NCBI GenBank assembly: GCA_052379845.1
Contig: JBQTCF010000003.1
Reading direction: 5' to 3' (one strand)
Origin: Roseinatronobacter sp052379845
Lineage (GTDB): Bacteria > Pseudomonadota > Alphaproteobacteria > Rhodobacterales > Rhodobacteraceae
DNA: 64,000 bases
Under the pieces are notes generated by a model. That model saw only the letters and a list, made by a program, of their open reading frames with translations, made no database searches and was not told the origin of the DNA. The translations under genes were made by a program, and so were the position numbers. Below are positions 17,543 to 26,825 of this stretch, piece by piece. Numbering within the stretch: the first letter of the stretch is position 1; each line of letters begins with the position of its first letter.

Positions 17543-19203
17543 ATATTGAACGCCACGCCCGCTTCGGCCTGTCCCCCGCCAAGCGCGGATACGGTCCCAT
17601 CCGCGCGCCAGCAGGCGGCCCCCGTCATCACACCATCCGCCCCGAAGGCAATGGCGTTCATTCCCCCGCCGATATGGGGCACCACACGCACATCATGCCC
17701 CTTGGCGCGCAACGCCTCTGCATGGTGGGCATAGCCCGGCTCAAGCTCAAGATGTGCGCCTTCGGTCCACAGGCGCGGCGCCTCGACGGCTTGTTGCGGG
17801 GTCATGTTGTGGTCAATCAGGTTGACGATGGCCTGCATCGCGGATGGAAATATCCGCAGTGCGCCCGGCAAGCCCAGTGCGAAACGCGGCGCGTTGTCGC
17901 GCAGCACGATCATGGGTGCCATGGATGTGGGCACCCGTTTTCCCGGCGCGATCGACAGTGCCTTGCCGGGGTGCGGGTCGAAATTATACATGTAGTTGTT
18001 CGGGATGAACCCGGCATCGGGCACCATGACGCGCGCGCCAAACAGCCCGTTGATGGTGTGTGTGGCCGATACGATGGTGCCGGACGCATCGGCAACGGTA
18101 ATATGTGTGGTGGACTGGCTTTCATACCCGCCAGCGGGCAGCGGTGTTGCCCCGCCAGTGTCGCGCAGGCGCGCAATGCACGCCCGGGCGTAGTCTTTGG
18201 AAATCAGCCGGTCCACCGGAATATCCACAAAATCCGGGTCGCCTGACGCTGCGCGCCGGTCTTCAAACCCCACACGGATGACTTCGGCCAGCAGGTGCAG
18301 GCGTTCGGTCGTGTCATAGCCCATGGCAGCCATGTCAAAGCGTTCCAGCATGTTCAGCATCTGCGCCACATGCACCCCTGATGATGCGGGCGGTGGCGGG
18401 CCTGCAATGTCAAACCCGCGATAGCGCCCGAAAATCGCGTCGCGTTCACGTACTGTGTAGCGCTGCAAATCGTCCAGCGACAGGTGCCCGTCATCGCCCA
18501 GCCGGTCAATCAGCGCCTGCCCCAGCGCACCGCCATGCAGCGCGCCCGCCCCCTCGCGGGCAATCAGGCGCAGGCTGTCGGCATATTCGGGTTGGACCAG
18601 CATTTGTCCGGCTTGCAGCGGCTGGCCATCTGGCAGGAACTTCGCTGCAATCACGGGGTCTTGCGCCAGATCATCCACATGAAGCGCGATGTTGCGGCTA
18701 AGATATCCGGTGGCGCGAAACCCGTTGGCCGCCAGCCGGATGGCAGGCGCAATCACATCGGAAAACGGCAAAACCCCATGTTTTTGGTGCATGCTGCACC
18801 ACCCGGCCAGATTTCCGGGCACAGCCACTGACGACGGGCCGACAAGATTGCGCCGCCCTTCGGTTTCCATGTAATCGGGCAGGCGGTCGGACAGGGGGCG
18901 GAACATGTCGGGTTTGGCCGCAGCGCCCGCATGTGATATGCAGTCAAACACCACATGCGCGCCATTGGCCAGCCGCAGATGCGCAAGCCCCCCGCCCGCG
19001 ATTCCCACCATCATGGGTTCGACCACTGTCAGCGCCAGCAGGGCCGCAACGGCGGCATCCACGGCATTACCGCCTGCGGCCAGCATTTCATGCCCGGCCA
19101 CTGACCCAAGCGGATGGTTTGTCACCACAACCCCGCCCTGACCGCTTGCAGGCGCTTTGCGACACAGAAACGGCAGCGCGGGCGATGGCGTGGCTTGGGT
19201 CAT
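17539..19203 (-). CDS. ggt: Gamma-glutamyltransferase family protein
   Basis: 554 residues, the usual size of the Ntn-hydrolase precursor that self-cleaves before a Thr. The conserved first segment VTNHPLGSVAGHEMLAAGGN is near residue 28. The cleavage site is ESQSTTHITVADASG, with the second Thr as likely new N-terminus of the small subunit, and PGKRVPTSMAPMIV supplies the oxyanion-hole region. No signal peptide precedes the core, so it is probably cytoplasmic, unlike the periplasmic E. coli enzyme. It lies 33 bp downstream of a LysR gene on the same strand. The substrate could be glutathione, its conjugates or another gamma-glutamyl or acyl amide; members of this fold include cephalosporin acylases. 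Confidence 0.88.
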   Translation of the reverse strand: MTQATPSPALPFLCRKAPASGQGGVVVTNHPLGSVAGHEMLAAGGNAVDAAVAALLALTVVEPMMVGIAGGGLAHLRLANGAHVVFDCISHAGAAAKPDMFRPLSDRLPDYMETEGRRNLVGPSSVAVPGNLAGWCSMHQKHGVLPFSDVIAPAIRLAANGFRATGYLSRNIALHVDDLAQDPVIAAKFLPDGQPLQAGQMLVQPEYADSLRLIAREGAGALHGGALGQALIDRLGDDGHLSLDDLQRYTVRERDAIFGRYRGFDIAGPPPPASSGVHVAQMLNMLERFDMAAMGYDTTERLHLLAEVIRVGFEDRRAASGDPDFVDIPVDRLISKDYARACIARLRDTGGATPLPAGGYESQSTTHITVADASGTIVSATHTINGLFGARVMVPDAGFIPNNYMYNFDPHPGKALSIAPGKRVPTSMAPMIVLRDNAPRFALGLPGALRIFPSAMQAIVNLIDHNMTPQQAVEAPRLWTEGAHLELEPGYAHHAEALRAKGHDVRVVPHIGGGMNAIAFGADGVMTGAACWRADGTVSALGGGQAEAGVAFNI

Positions 19204-19236
19204 GACGTGTGGTCCTTCTTGCGGGGGGCAATGCCC

Positions 19237-20160
19237 TTAGTCATCGGGGATAAGGGGTATATGAGTTTCAAGTTCAGCAACAAAGGCGCGCGCCGCTGCG
19301 GTCATGGGGCGGCGTGCCGGTTCCAGCAAATACAGGCTGCGCCACAAATCCAGCCCCGCCACCGGAACGAAGCAAATCTGCGGATCACGAAACAGCATCA
19401 CGGCATTGCGCGGCAAAAGCGCGACCCCTAGCCCGGCGCGGATCATGCAAAGCTGCGCAATTGTGGAATGGGCCTGCAAGCGTGGTGTCAGAAAGTCATC
19501 TGGTATCGCTGCGCATCCTTTCAGCAGGTGCTGTGTGCCAGTGTTCGGGTCAAGCCCGATCAGCATACTGGCATCCAGATCGTCCAGTGTCACGGTGTCT
19601 TTGGCCGCCAGCGGGTGATCTGCACAACAGGCAAGCCCGACAGGGTCATGCAAGATGGCCCGTTGGCGCAGGTCGGGCGAATGCTGTGCCCGCCCCGCAA
19701 CGGCCAGATCAAGCCTGCCATCCGACACCATATGCGCCAGCGTTTCTGCGATGTCGTCATGCAATCTGCAGCGCAGGCCCGGCCGGTTGTTCAGGAATTC
19801 CTGCAGAACCGGCACCAGAATATCGGAAATTGCGGACGGGGACGCGCCCAACAGCAGCGTGCCATCTTCCAGCCCGGCGCTTTGGCGCAACCGGCTTACG
19901 GCGCGGTCCATGCCGTTCAGCAGGGGGTGGGTGTCGCGCAGGAAATCCTGTCCAAGGGGCGTAATGGCGGGGGGGCGGGTGCGGCGGTCGAACAGGGGCG
20001 CGCCAATGCTTGCTTCAAGCTGCCGCACCAGTTCCGACAGGGCCGAAGGCACCACACTTAACCGCGCAGCGGCAGCGCTGAACGACCCTTCTTCTGCCAC
20101 GGCATGAAGCGCGCGCAGATGGCGCAGATTTAAGTTTATATTTTCTGATTCAAGCTTCAT
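19237..20160 (-). CDS. LysR-family transcriptional regulator
   Basis: 307 residues. The N-terminal winged HTH (LRALHAVAEEGSFSAAAARL, about residues 13-32) is followed by the usual linker helix and a two-lobe periplasmic-binding-like effector domain. The gene is upstream of the gamma-glutamyltransferase gene on the same strand and divergent from the SDR gene at 20381. The 220-bp gap is AT-rich close to the LysR start, where its own site is expected. It probably controls the SDR gene, the transferase gene, or both. The inducer is unknown. Confidence 0.9.
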   Translation of the reverse strand: MKLESENINLNLRHLRALHAVAEEGSFSAAAARLSVVPSALSELVRQLEASIGAPLFDRRTRPPAITPLGQDFLRDTHPLLNGMDRAVSRLRQSAGLEDGTLLLGASPSAISDILVPVLQEFLNNRPGLRCRLHDDIAETLAHMVSDGRLDLAVAGRAQHSPDLRQRAILHDPVGLACCADHPLAAKDTVTLDDLDASMLIGLDPNTGTQHLLKGCAAIPDDFLTPRLQAHSTIAQLCMIRAGLGVALLPRNAVMLFRDPQICFVPVAGLDLWRSLYLLEPARRPMTAAARAFVAELETHIPLIPDD

Positions 20161-20380
20161 TTATTTCAGATAATATGACAATATTGCCTGCATATCAATC
20201 GAATCTGCATTCGGGATGGTCCGGGTTTGGACCGCGCCTTTGGCCCCCGCCCGACGCATTTGCAACATACCTTTTGCACGATACCCGGACGCCCTGCGCG
20301 CCGTTTTCTTCGCGGTCCTGACCACGATATCCAAACCGGGCAGGGGCCAGATTGCTTTCAAACAAGGTGAAAGATGCGCT

Positions 20381-21121
20381 ATGAACGATGAACGACCCAT
20401 CATGTTGCTGACCGGGGCCAGCCGGGGAATTGGGCATGCCACAGTCAAACTGTTTCAGGAAAACGGCTGGCGCATTCTGACTGTGTCGCGCCAGCCCTTC
20501 TCGCCCGACTGCGCCTGGCCCGAGGCGCGTGAAAACCACATTCAGGCCGATCTGGCAGAGCTTGGCAGCATTGACGCGCTGGCGCAGGATGTGCGCGCGC
20601 GGTTGCCGCAGGGCAGGCTGCACGCCTTGGTCAACAATGCAGGTATCTCGCCCAAAGGGGCCGACAACGCACGCCTTGGGCTTGTGGACACGCAAGCCGA
20701 TGTCTGGACGCAGGTGTTGAACGTCAATCTTGTGTCAACCGCACTACTGGCGCGTGCCCTGCTGCCCGAACTGGAACGCGCGGGCGGGTCCATTGTCAAT
20801 GTCACCTCAATTGCGGGGTCGCGCGTGCATCCGTTTGCGGGTGTCGCCTATGCTGCATCCAAGGCCGCACTGGCCGCATTGACGCGCGAAATGGCGCATG
20901 AATTCGGGCGCAGGGGGGTGCGGGCGAATGCCATTGCACCGGGGGAAATCGAAACCTCCATGTTGTCGCCGGGCACCGAGGATTTGATCGCTGCCGAAGT
21001 GCCCATGGGCCGGCTGGGGGACGCATCGGAAGTGGCCTCAACAATTCACTTCCTTTGCACCGCCGCTTCATCTTACATCAACGGGGCTGAGATTCACATA
21101 AACGGGGGGCAGCACGTCTAA
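20381..21121 (+). CDS. SDR-family oxidoreductase
   Basis: 246 residues from ATG 20381, preceded by AAGGTGAAAG. The upstream part of the frame (from 20216) lacks SDR features. Motifs: TGASRGIGHA near residue 10, NNAG near 85, catalytic Ser in VTSIAGS, YAASKAALAAL with Tyr and Lys, and a C-terminal HINGGQ end typical of FabG-like SDRs. Divergent from a LysR regulator, which suggests substrate-induced catabolic use. The substrate is not evident. Confidence 0.88.
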   Translation: MNDERPIMLLTGASRGIGHATVKLFQENGWRILTVSRQPFSPDCAWPEARENHIQADLAELGSIDALAQDVRARLPQGRLHALVNNAGISPKGADNARLGLVDTQADVWTQVLNVNLVSTALLARALLPELERAGGSIVNVTSIAGSRVHPFAGVAYAASKAALAALTREMAHEFGRRGVRANAIAPGEIETSMLSPGTEDLIAAEVPMGRLGDASEVASTIHFLCTAASSYINGAEIHINGGQHV

Positions 21122-21122
21122 A

Positions 21123-21225
21123 GCAGGTTGCGCAAAAGTGGGAACCGGTTTTGCGCTTCTCGAACCTGCGCAATCAATAAGTTGGAGTATGTGGCGTGAA
21201 TGCGAATGAACGCGACATACTCCAA
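21123..21225 (+). repeat. Palindromic intergenic repeat, copy C (subtype 1)
   Basis: 103 bp beginning one base after the SDR stop at 21121. Arms GCAGGTT...AACCTGC enclose GCGCAAAA...TTTTGCGC around GTGGGAACCGG. A second hairpin has arms TTGGAGTATGT (21182-21192) and ACATACTCCAA (21215-21225) around a loop containing GAATGCGAATGA, which is also present in copy B. This is the best-preserved copy. Confidence 0.92.
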
Positions 21226-21286
21226 AGGACTTCAGGTCACGCATTGCCCCCGCTTCGCGCCGGACGTTCGCTGGAAAGGCACATAA

Positions 21287-22195
21287 ATGATACGATTGAG
21301 AGCGTTGCGCGCCTTCATACTTGTCGCCGAACTGGAAAGCTTTCGAAAAGCGGCGGCCCATCTGAACACCACACAACCCGCAATTTCAGCGCGCATACGC
21401 GGGTTGGAAGATGATTTTGGCCGCAAATTGCTGCACCGCGAAGCACGGCGCGTGCGCGTCACGCGCGACGGGCTGGAAGTGCTGCGCTATGCCAAGCCGA
21501 TTGTGGAACTGACCGACCGCCTGCATTCGATATTCGAGGCAGAACCCCGCATCACTGGCACTGTGCGCATCGGGGCGATTGATACCATCATTTCCAGCTG
21601 GCTGGTGGATCTGTTTGAACGCCTGCAAACCGAACACCCCGGCGTCACATTCGAGGTGCGCGCCGACACGTCGCTGCGCCTGATTGATGACCTGAAAAAC
21701 GGCGAAATCGACATCGCGCTTGTCATGGGCCCAGTGGATGAGGAAGGCATTGAAAATGTGGGTATCGGCACCTTTCCCATGGCATGGGTCGCCAATCCGC
21801 GCCGGTTTCGTTTTGACAGCGAAATTGATGTGACAGAACTGGCTGATTATCCGATCATCTCTTACCCGCGCGGGTCAAAACCCTACCGTATGATTGACCG
21901 CACCCTGGTGGGCACCAGCGCGCGCACCCTGCAGCTAAGCTGTTCAAATTCCTTGTCGACCCTGATCCGGCTTGCTGCGGACGGGTTCGGGGTTGCGGCC
22001 ATTCCGCCTGTGATGATCGAACGGGAACTGGCGGAAGGAACGCTGAAGGTGATCCCGGTCCAACAGGAATTCCCCGCGCTTGAATGTCACGCTGTGTATT
22101 ACACGGCATCGGGGTCCGCTGCGCCCGGTGTCATCGCCACAATGGCCCGAGAGGAGGCGGGCCGCTTCTGGGCCCGCCACGGGATGGCGCTGTAA
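21287..22195 (+). CDS. LysR-family transcriptional regulator
   Basis: 302 residues, starting MIRLRALRAFILVAELESF, the standard LysR HTH start, with KAAAHLNTTQPAISARIRGL as recognition helix. A LysR substrate-binding domain follows. It sits tail-to-tail, with no gap, against the RraA-like gene of the second TRAP cluster and has its own promoter region after repeat C. It is a candidate regulator of that TRAP/nitrilase/RraA operon, although it is not divergent from it. Confidence 0.9.
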   Translation: MIRLRALRAFILVAELESFRKAAAHLNTTQPAISARIRGLEDDFGRKLLHREARRVRVTRDGLEVLRYAKPIVELTDRLHSIFEAEPRITGTVRIGAIDTIISSWLVDLFERLQTEHPGVTFEVRADTSLRLIDDLKNGEIDIALVMGPVDEEGIENVGIGTFPMAWVANPRRFRFDSEIDVTELADYPIISYPRGSKPYRMIDRTLVGTSARTLQLSCSNSLSTLIRLAADGFGVAAIPPVMIERELAEGTLKVIPVQQEFPALECHAVYYTASGSAAPGVIATMAREEAGRFWARHGMAL

Positions 22196-22864
22196 TCAGG
22201 CGGGTGCCAGATTGCCTTCGACCATCTTGCGCGCGCCCGAAAGGTCCGCAAGTTTTTCGCCTGCGTGAATTTTTGCCAGCAGGCCGATTTCACGTTCCTG
22301 CATGCCAAGCGCGCGTTCGGCCACCGCATCAACCTGATGGGGTTTCAGGACAATGACGCCACTTTCGTCACACAAAACCGCGTCGCCGGGTTCCACCGAC
22401 TGCCCGCCTACCGACACGGGAATATTCATCCCCCCGCCCAGGCCCAGCAATTTGGTTGTGATGGGCGCGGGGCCACGGCACCACATGGGCATGTCCTGCG
22501 CGCGGATTTCTTCAAAATCTGTGGCGGGACCGTCAATGACTGCGGCCAGCACACCGGCCTGTTTGGCGGCATGCGTGACCACACCGCCCCAGCAGGCATG
22601 CTTGTCGTCGCCCGCGCGGTCAATGATCAGGATGTCACCGGGGCGCGCAATGCTGACAGCATAGTGCAGCAAGGCCGAATCCGGTCCTGCCAGCCGCAGG
22701 GTTACCGCCGTTCCCGCAATGCGCTTGCCCGGCAGCACGGCGCGGATTTCGCGGTCCAAAAAGACATCATGCAGAAAATGGCCGATAGTCGCGGTTTCGC
22801 ATTTCGCAAGTTTTTCCGCCATTTCCGTGGAAATTTGCTGCGGCATATCCTTGACTGTATACAT
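22196..22864 (-). CDS. RraA-like protein (HMG aldolase / demethylmenaquinone methyltransferase-like fold)
   Basis: 222 residues from ATG 22864; the longer frame to 23137 runs into the nitrilase gene. RraA fold features: GTAVTLRLAGPDSALLHYAV, DILIIDRAGDDKHACWGG, then VIDGPATDFEEI. In class II 4-hydroxy-4-methyl-2-oxoglutarate/oxaloacetate aldolases this last element usually reads DGxxRD; here the Arg is Thr, while both Asp residues remain. The name methyltransferase given to this family in old annotations is wrong. It is the last gene of the operon DctP-DctQ-DctM-nitrilase-RraA. The reaction is unknown, possibly a lyase or decarboxylase step on an imported oxo acid. Confidence 0.8.
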   Translation of the reverse strand: MYTVKDMPQQISTEMAEKLAKCETATIGHFLHDVFLDREIRAVLPGKRIAGTAVTLRLAGPDSALLHYAVSIARPGDILIIDRAGDDKHACWGGVVTHAAKQAGVLAAVIDGPATDFEEIRAQDMPMWCRGPAPITTKLLGLGGGMNIPVSVGGQSVEPGDAVLCDESGVIVLKPHQVDAVAERALGMQEREIGLLAKIHAGEKLADLSGARKMVEGNLAPA

Positions 22865-22889
22865 GGTTTGTTTTCCTTTATTGGGGTAA

Positions 22890-23726
22890 TCAGGCCGGAA
22901 CGGGCTGCGCGGTCGGGGTTTTGCCCAAACGGTGATGGCGCATGACCGGCATTTTGGCGCGCACGTCATCGGCATAGGACGGGTCAATGGTGGCAGTGAT
23001 GAACCCCACCTTGTCGGGCGCTTTGGCCACAACAGTGCCCCAGGGGTCCACGACGATGGACCGCCCGTAGCAGACCTTGCTGCCGCCGTCGTGGTCGAAC
23101 ACCTGCCCGGTGGCCACCACCCAGGATTGTGTTTCAATCGCGCGCGCCTTGATCAGGGTTTCCCAATGGTCCTTGCCGGTCATCATTGTGAAGGCGGCGG
23201 GCAGAAAGATGACCTTTGCCCCTTGGTCGCGCAGCGCGCGGAACAATTCCGGGAACCGCATGTCATAGCAGATGGACAGCCCTGCTATGGTGTCCCCGAT
23301 CTGGCAGGTCACCACATCCGATCCCGCCTTCATGGAATCCGATTCCCGGTAGGAAATGCCGCCGGGCACGTCCACGTCAAACAGGTGTATCTTGCGGTAT
23401 TGCGCAATGATGTCGCCCTGTGGATTGAACACCAGTGTCGTATTGAAGCACTTCCCGTCCGCGCGTTCCGCAATACTGCCGCCATGAACATAGATGCCGT
23501 GTTTGCGCGCCAGTCCGGCCATCATCTGGCAGGCTTCGCCATCGGGGATTGTTTCGGAATTTCCGTATTGCACGTCGAAATTGCCAGTCATGGATGTCCA
23601 GGTTTCGGGCAAGCTGACAATATCGGGGCGGTCTTGCGCGACGGCGGCCTCAATCAGGTCGCGGGCCACGCGCAGGTTTTCGGCCTTGTCGTCGCGCGTG
23701 TTCATCTGGATCAGGGATACTTTCAA
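22890..23726 (-). CDS. Carbon-nitrogen hydrolase (nitrilase superfamily)
   Basis: 278 residues. The Glu-Lys-Cys triad is complete: Glu in IVSLPETW (about residue 41), Lys in YRKIHLFD (about 112) and Cys in SICYDMRFPE (about 152). The HLFDVDVPGG segment places it with the Nit1/Nit2 omega-amidase-like branch rather than true nitrilases. It probably hydrolyses an alpha-keto-acid amide or a similar amide in the cytoplasm. It lies 25 bp before the RraA-like gene and 39 bp after a TRAP permease gene, so the substrate is probably imported by that TRAP system. Confidence 0.9.
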   Translation of the reverse strand: MKVSLIQMNTRDDKAENLRVARDLIEAAVAQDRPDIVSLPETWTSMTGNFDVQYGNSETIPDGEACQMMAGLARKHGIYVHGGSIAERADGKCFNTTLVFNPQGDIIAQYRKIHLFDVDVPGGISYRESDSMKAGSDVVTCQIGDTIAGLSICYDMRFPELFRALRDQGAKVIFLPAAFTMMTGKDHWETLIKARAIETQSWVVATGQVFDHDGGSKVCYGRSIVVDPWGTVVAKAPDKVGFITATIDPSYADDVRAKMPVMRHHRLGKTPTAQPVPA

Positions 23727-23765
23727 GATATTACTCCATAGTCGGTTGAGAAGGCAGGTGTGGCC

Positions 23766-25052
23766 CTAGCGCGCGCCAAGCACCGTATCGGGCAGCCACA
23801 GCGCGATCTGGGGCACTGCGGCCAGCAGCGTCAGAACGATCAGCAGCGGGATGAAGAAGGGCAGCACTGCGCGCACCACATGTTCCACCGGAATTTCGGC
23901 AATGCGGGCGACAATATACAGGCCAATGCCCATGGGCGGGGTCGCAAGGCCCAGGATCAGGCCCATCTGCATGACAATTCCGAAATGGATGCGGTCAATC
24001 CCGTAAGCATCCACCAATGGCAGCAGGATCGGCACCAGCAACAGCTTGGCGGTTACCCCGTCGATGAAACAGCCCACCACCAGCACAATCCCGACCACGG
24101 CCATCAGAAACAGGAAGGGCTGGTCAATCAGCCCCGGCACTGCGGCAGCAATATCTTGCGGGATGCGTTCCACCGCCAGCAGCCAGCCCATACCATTGGC
24201 AAACCCGATGATGATCATGATCATCGCGGTAATCAGCATGGTGTCACTTATGGCCGACCAGATCGCGGAAAAGCGGAAACTGCCATAGAACAGCGACAAC
24301 AGCAGCGTATAGCCACAGGCCAGAATGCCTGCCTCGGCTGCGGTGGTGGTGCCGGTCAGAATACCCGCCATGATGATGCCGGGCGCGGCCAGCGGCGGCG
24401 TGCCTTTCAGGATGCAGGTCCAGATCTCGCGCCCGGTGGCCTTGGGTTGGGTGGGCAGGTCCACAACCGAGGCATAGATGCGGTTATAGATCATCAGCGC
24501 CACTGCAATCAGGATTGCAGGCCCGATACCGGCCAGAAACATGCGCGCCACCGACACATTGGCCAGAAACGCATACACAACCAGCGGAACAGATGGCGGA
24601 ATGAACGGGGCCAGAATGGCCGATACTGTCGTAATCGCCGCCGAGAAGGACGCCGTGTAGCCCCGCTCGCGCATGGCGCGAATTTCCACCACGCCCAGCC
24701 CTGCGATATCGGCCACTGCGGCGCCTGTGCCGCCCGCCATCAAGACCGACGCCAGCACATTGACCTGTGCCAGACCGGCCTTGAAATGGCCAATCAGGGC
24801 GTTGGCCATGTTGAACAGGCGTTCTGTCAGGCCAACGGCATTCATCAGGTTGCCTGCCAGCACGAAAAACGGAATGGCCAGCAGCGAGGAATTGTTGACC
24901 CCTTCCTGAACGCGCATGGGAATAATCCACAAGGTGGTGTCATACCCCGCCGCAATCAGGGACCCCAACACCGAGATGCCTATGGCCATGGTAATGGGAA
25001 CCCGAAGCGCCAGAAGCACAAGGAAACCCACAAACAACAAGATTGCGGTCAT
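23766..25052 (-). CDS. TRAP transporter large permease (DctM family)
   Basis: 428 residues, about twelve transmembrane segments, with DctM motifs such as AGGTGAAVADIAGLGVVEI, LAPFIPPSVPLVVYAF and, near the end, LGLATPPMGIGLYIV. Its ATG overlaps the stop of the small permease gene (25049-25052) as ATGA. It works with the two upstream genes as a sodium-coupled importer. A long open frame on the opposite strand is antisense composition only. Confidence 0.95.
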   Translation of the reverse strand: MTAILLFVGFLVLLALRVPITMAIGISVLGSLIAAGYDTTLWIIPMRVQEGVNNSSLLAIPFFVLAGNLMNAVGLTERLFNMANALIGHFKAGLAQVNVLASVLMAGGTGAAVADIAGLGVVEIRAMRERGYTASFSAAITTVSAILAPFIPPSVPLVVYAFLANVSVARMFLAGIGPAILIAVALMIYNRIYASVVDLPTQPKATGREIWTCILKGTPPLAAPGIIMAGILTGTTTAAEAGILACGYTLLLSLFYGSFRFSAIWSAISDTMLITAMIMIIIGFANGMGWLLAVERIPQDIAAAVPGLIDQPFLFLMAVVGIVLVVGCFIDGVTAKLLLVPILLPLVDAYGIDRIHFGIVMQMGLILGLATPPMGIGLYIVARIAEIPVEHVVRAVLPFFIPLLIVLTLLAAVPQIALWLPDTVLGAR

Positions 25053-25573
25053 TGCACACCCCCCGGCACATTTGCAGACACCTGCGCGCCTTCATCCGGC
25101 GGGCCATTGATCAAACGCTCAAACGTGTCGCGCAGGAAATCCAGCAAAATCAGGCTACAAGACGCGTAGAACGGCACCGAAAGCCAGTAGCGCTGCAGGC
25201 CGACATAATCCATATTGCCCACCTGACGCGGCAGCAGCGTTTGCGCCTGCCACAAGATGATGCCCATCAGCGTCATGATGACAAGGTTGGTCAGGATGGT
25301 GACGGCGTTTTGCGCCCGCAACGGCAACAGCCGGTATACGATGTCCACCTTGATATCCCGGTTGCGGCGGTAAATCACATAAAACCCCAGAAATACCATC
25401 CAGACAAACAAAACAGTTGTCCAGGGGAACACCCAGATCAGCCCCCGTTCCCACAGGAAACGGGACCCGATATTTGCGATATTGATGAAAAGGATGACGA
25501 TCAGGGCACCGTTGGCGCCGACGAAGAAAACCTTCTCCGTCAGCCCCAGAAAGCGGTCCAGCAGGTGCAACAT
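25049..25573 (-). CDS. TRAP transporter small permease (DctQ family)
   Basis: 174 residues with four hydrophobic segments. NIGSRFLWERGLIWVFPWT after the first helix and a charged YRRNRDIKVDIVY loop are typical of Q subunits. It begins 10 bp after the binding-protein gene and couples to the M gene by a 4-bp overlap. Confidence 0.92.
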   Translation of the reverse strand: MLHLLDRFLGLTEKVFFVGANGALIVILFINIANIGSRFLWERGLIWVFPWTTVLFVWMVFLGFYVIYRRNRDIKVDIVYRLLPLRAQNAVTILTNLVIMTLMGIILWQAQTLLPRQVGNMDYVGLQRYWLSVPFYASCSLILLDFLRDTFERLINGPPDEGAQVSANVPGGVQ

Positions 25574-25583
25574 GGTGCGGCTG

Positions 25584-26585
25584 CTATTCGCGTGTTTCGT
25601 TTACAGCATCCAAAAACCCTTCGGGCAGGGTTCCGGCCGCGTCCATTGCCGCATACATTTCGGCCATGCGGGCAACAAACGGCGCGGTGTCCAGTTCGCT
25701 GAATGTCGCGCCTTCGCCTTTCATGCGTTCAATCGCTTCGTCCGCGATTTCGCCCATAACGCGCGCGGATTCCTGCGCCACCGCGTCATATGCATCCAGC
25801 AAATGTGCTTGCATATCCTCGTCCAATTGGTTCCACGAAACGGCACTCATCATGAAGGCCATGCCCTGCTCATATTCGTCATGGCGCAGGATATGGGGCG
25901 CAACTTCGTGAAACCGCATGGATTCCACCAAGGCGATAGGGCTGTTCACGGCCTCGACAATGCCGCGCCCGATGGATTCATAGGTTTCGGTCCAGGCCAG
26001 TGTGCGCACCTCGGCGCCCAGATGGCGCCAGCTTTCGGCGGCCAGTTCATCAGGGTGCATGCGTAGCCGCATACCGTCCATTTCTTCCAGTGTCTCAAAC
26101 GGGCGCGAGGCCAGCATCACGCGGTAGGGGCCGCGCACAAAGGCTGTGGAATCGCCCAGAACGACAATCCCGGCCTCATCCTCTACGCGGCCCAGCCAGC
26201 CCTGCACCATGTCCGACGCCATGAAGCGCGACCAGTGGTCGCGGTCATCAAACAAAAATGGCGCCGAGGTGAACTGCATCTCGGGGACCCATTTCTGAAG
26301 GTAGCTTATGCCTTCAGGGTAAATATGGATGGTGCCCAACTGGATTTGTTCCAGCACCGCATCATCCGATCCCAGTTGTTCGCTGGGATAAACTTCGACG
26401 TTCAGCGCGCCGCCGGTGCGTTCTGCCACCTCGTCAGCGAACATCTGGAACAAGCGCCCTTCGATAGATTCCGGCGGCATCTTATGCGACATCCGCCATG
26501 TCTGTGCGACCAGCGCGCTTGATGCGGTCAGGCCGATCGTCACTGCGGCAGCGCCGCTAACCCACTTCGAAACTGTTATTTTCAT
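25584..26585 (-). CDS. TRAP transporter substrate-binding protein (DctP family)
   Basis: 333 residues with a Sec signal peptide (MKITVSKWVSGAAAVTIGLT onward, probable cleavage after SALVA). DctP features include the YPSEQLGSDDAVLEQIQLGT segment (in parts, about residues 66-85) and GMRLRMHPDE, with the carboxylate-binding Arg. First gene of the operon that continues with Q, M, nitrilase and RraA-like genes. Divergent from a Crp/Fnr regulator with a 240-bp gap. Confidence 0.93.
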   Translation of the reverse strand: MKITVSKWVSGAAAVTIGLTASSALVAQTWRMSHKMPPESIEGRLFQMFADEVAERTGGALNVEVYPSEQLGSDDAVLEQIQLGTIHIYPEGISYLQKWVPEMQFTSAPFLFDDRDHWSRFMASDMVQGWLGRVEDEAGIVVLGDSTAFVRGPYRVMLASRPFETLEEMDGMRLRMHPDELAAESWRHLGAEVRTLAWTETYESIGRGIVEAVNSPIALVESMRFHEVAPHILRHDEYEQGMAFMMSAVSWNQLDEDMQAHLLDAYDAVAQESARVMGEIADEAIERMKGEGATFSELDTAPFVARMAEMYAAMDAAGTLPEGFLDAVNETRE

Positions 26586-26825
26586 TGGAAGCCTCCACTG
26601 TAGGAACGTCCATCAAGCTAGGCAGGAAGTGGATTTGGAATCAAATCTTCATTTTTGTGCCTATCCGATAAGAATAATTTATCGTGCCGCGTTTGCCTGA
26701 AGTTTGCGCAATGGGGGGCGCGCGCGCATGCGCGCCACGGCAGGGGACGGCCCTTGACATGTTGCGGCAGGGCGCGTCATCTTTCAGCATATCCTTGTTG
26801 TTCTTCTTTGGCGGTCCCTCATCCC

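Noticed and set aside
23760..25169. 469-codon open frame on the plus strand opposite a TRAP permease gene
   Set aside because: Antisense to a clear twelve-helix DctM gene. The product would be full of His, Gln, Asn and Arg with no fold signature.
26722..26735. GCGCGCATGCGCGC palindrome upstream of the Crp/Fnr gene as an operator
   Set aside because: Pure GC alternation is expected by chance in this composition and does not resemble a Crp or FNR site.
26754..26782. TTGACA with a downstream -10 as promoter of the Crp/Fnr gene
   Set aside because: The -35 is perfect, but the hexamer at 17 bp (TCATCT) is too poor to support a call.
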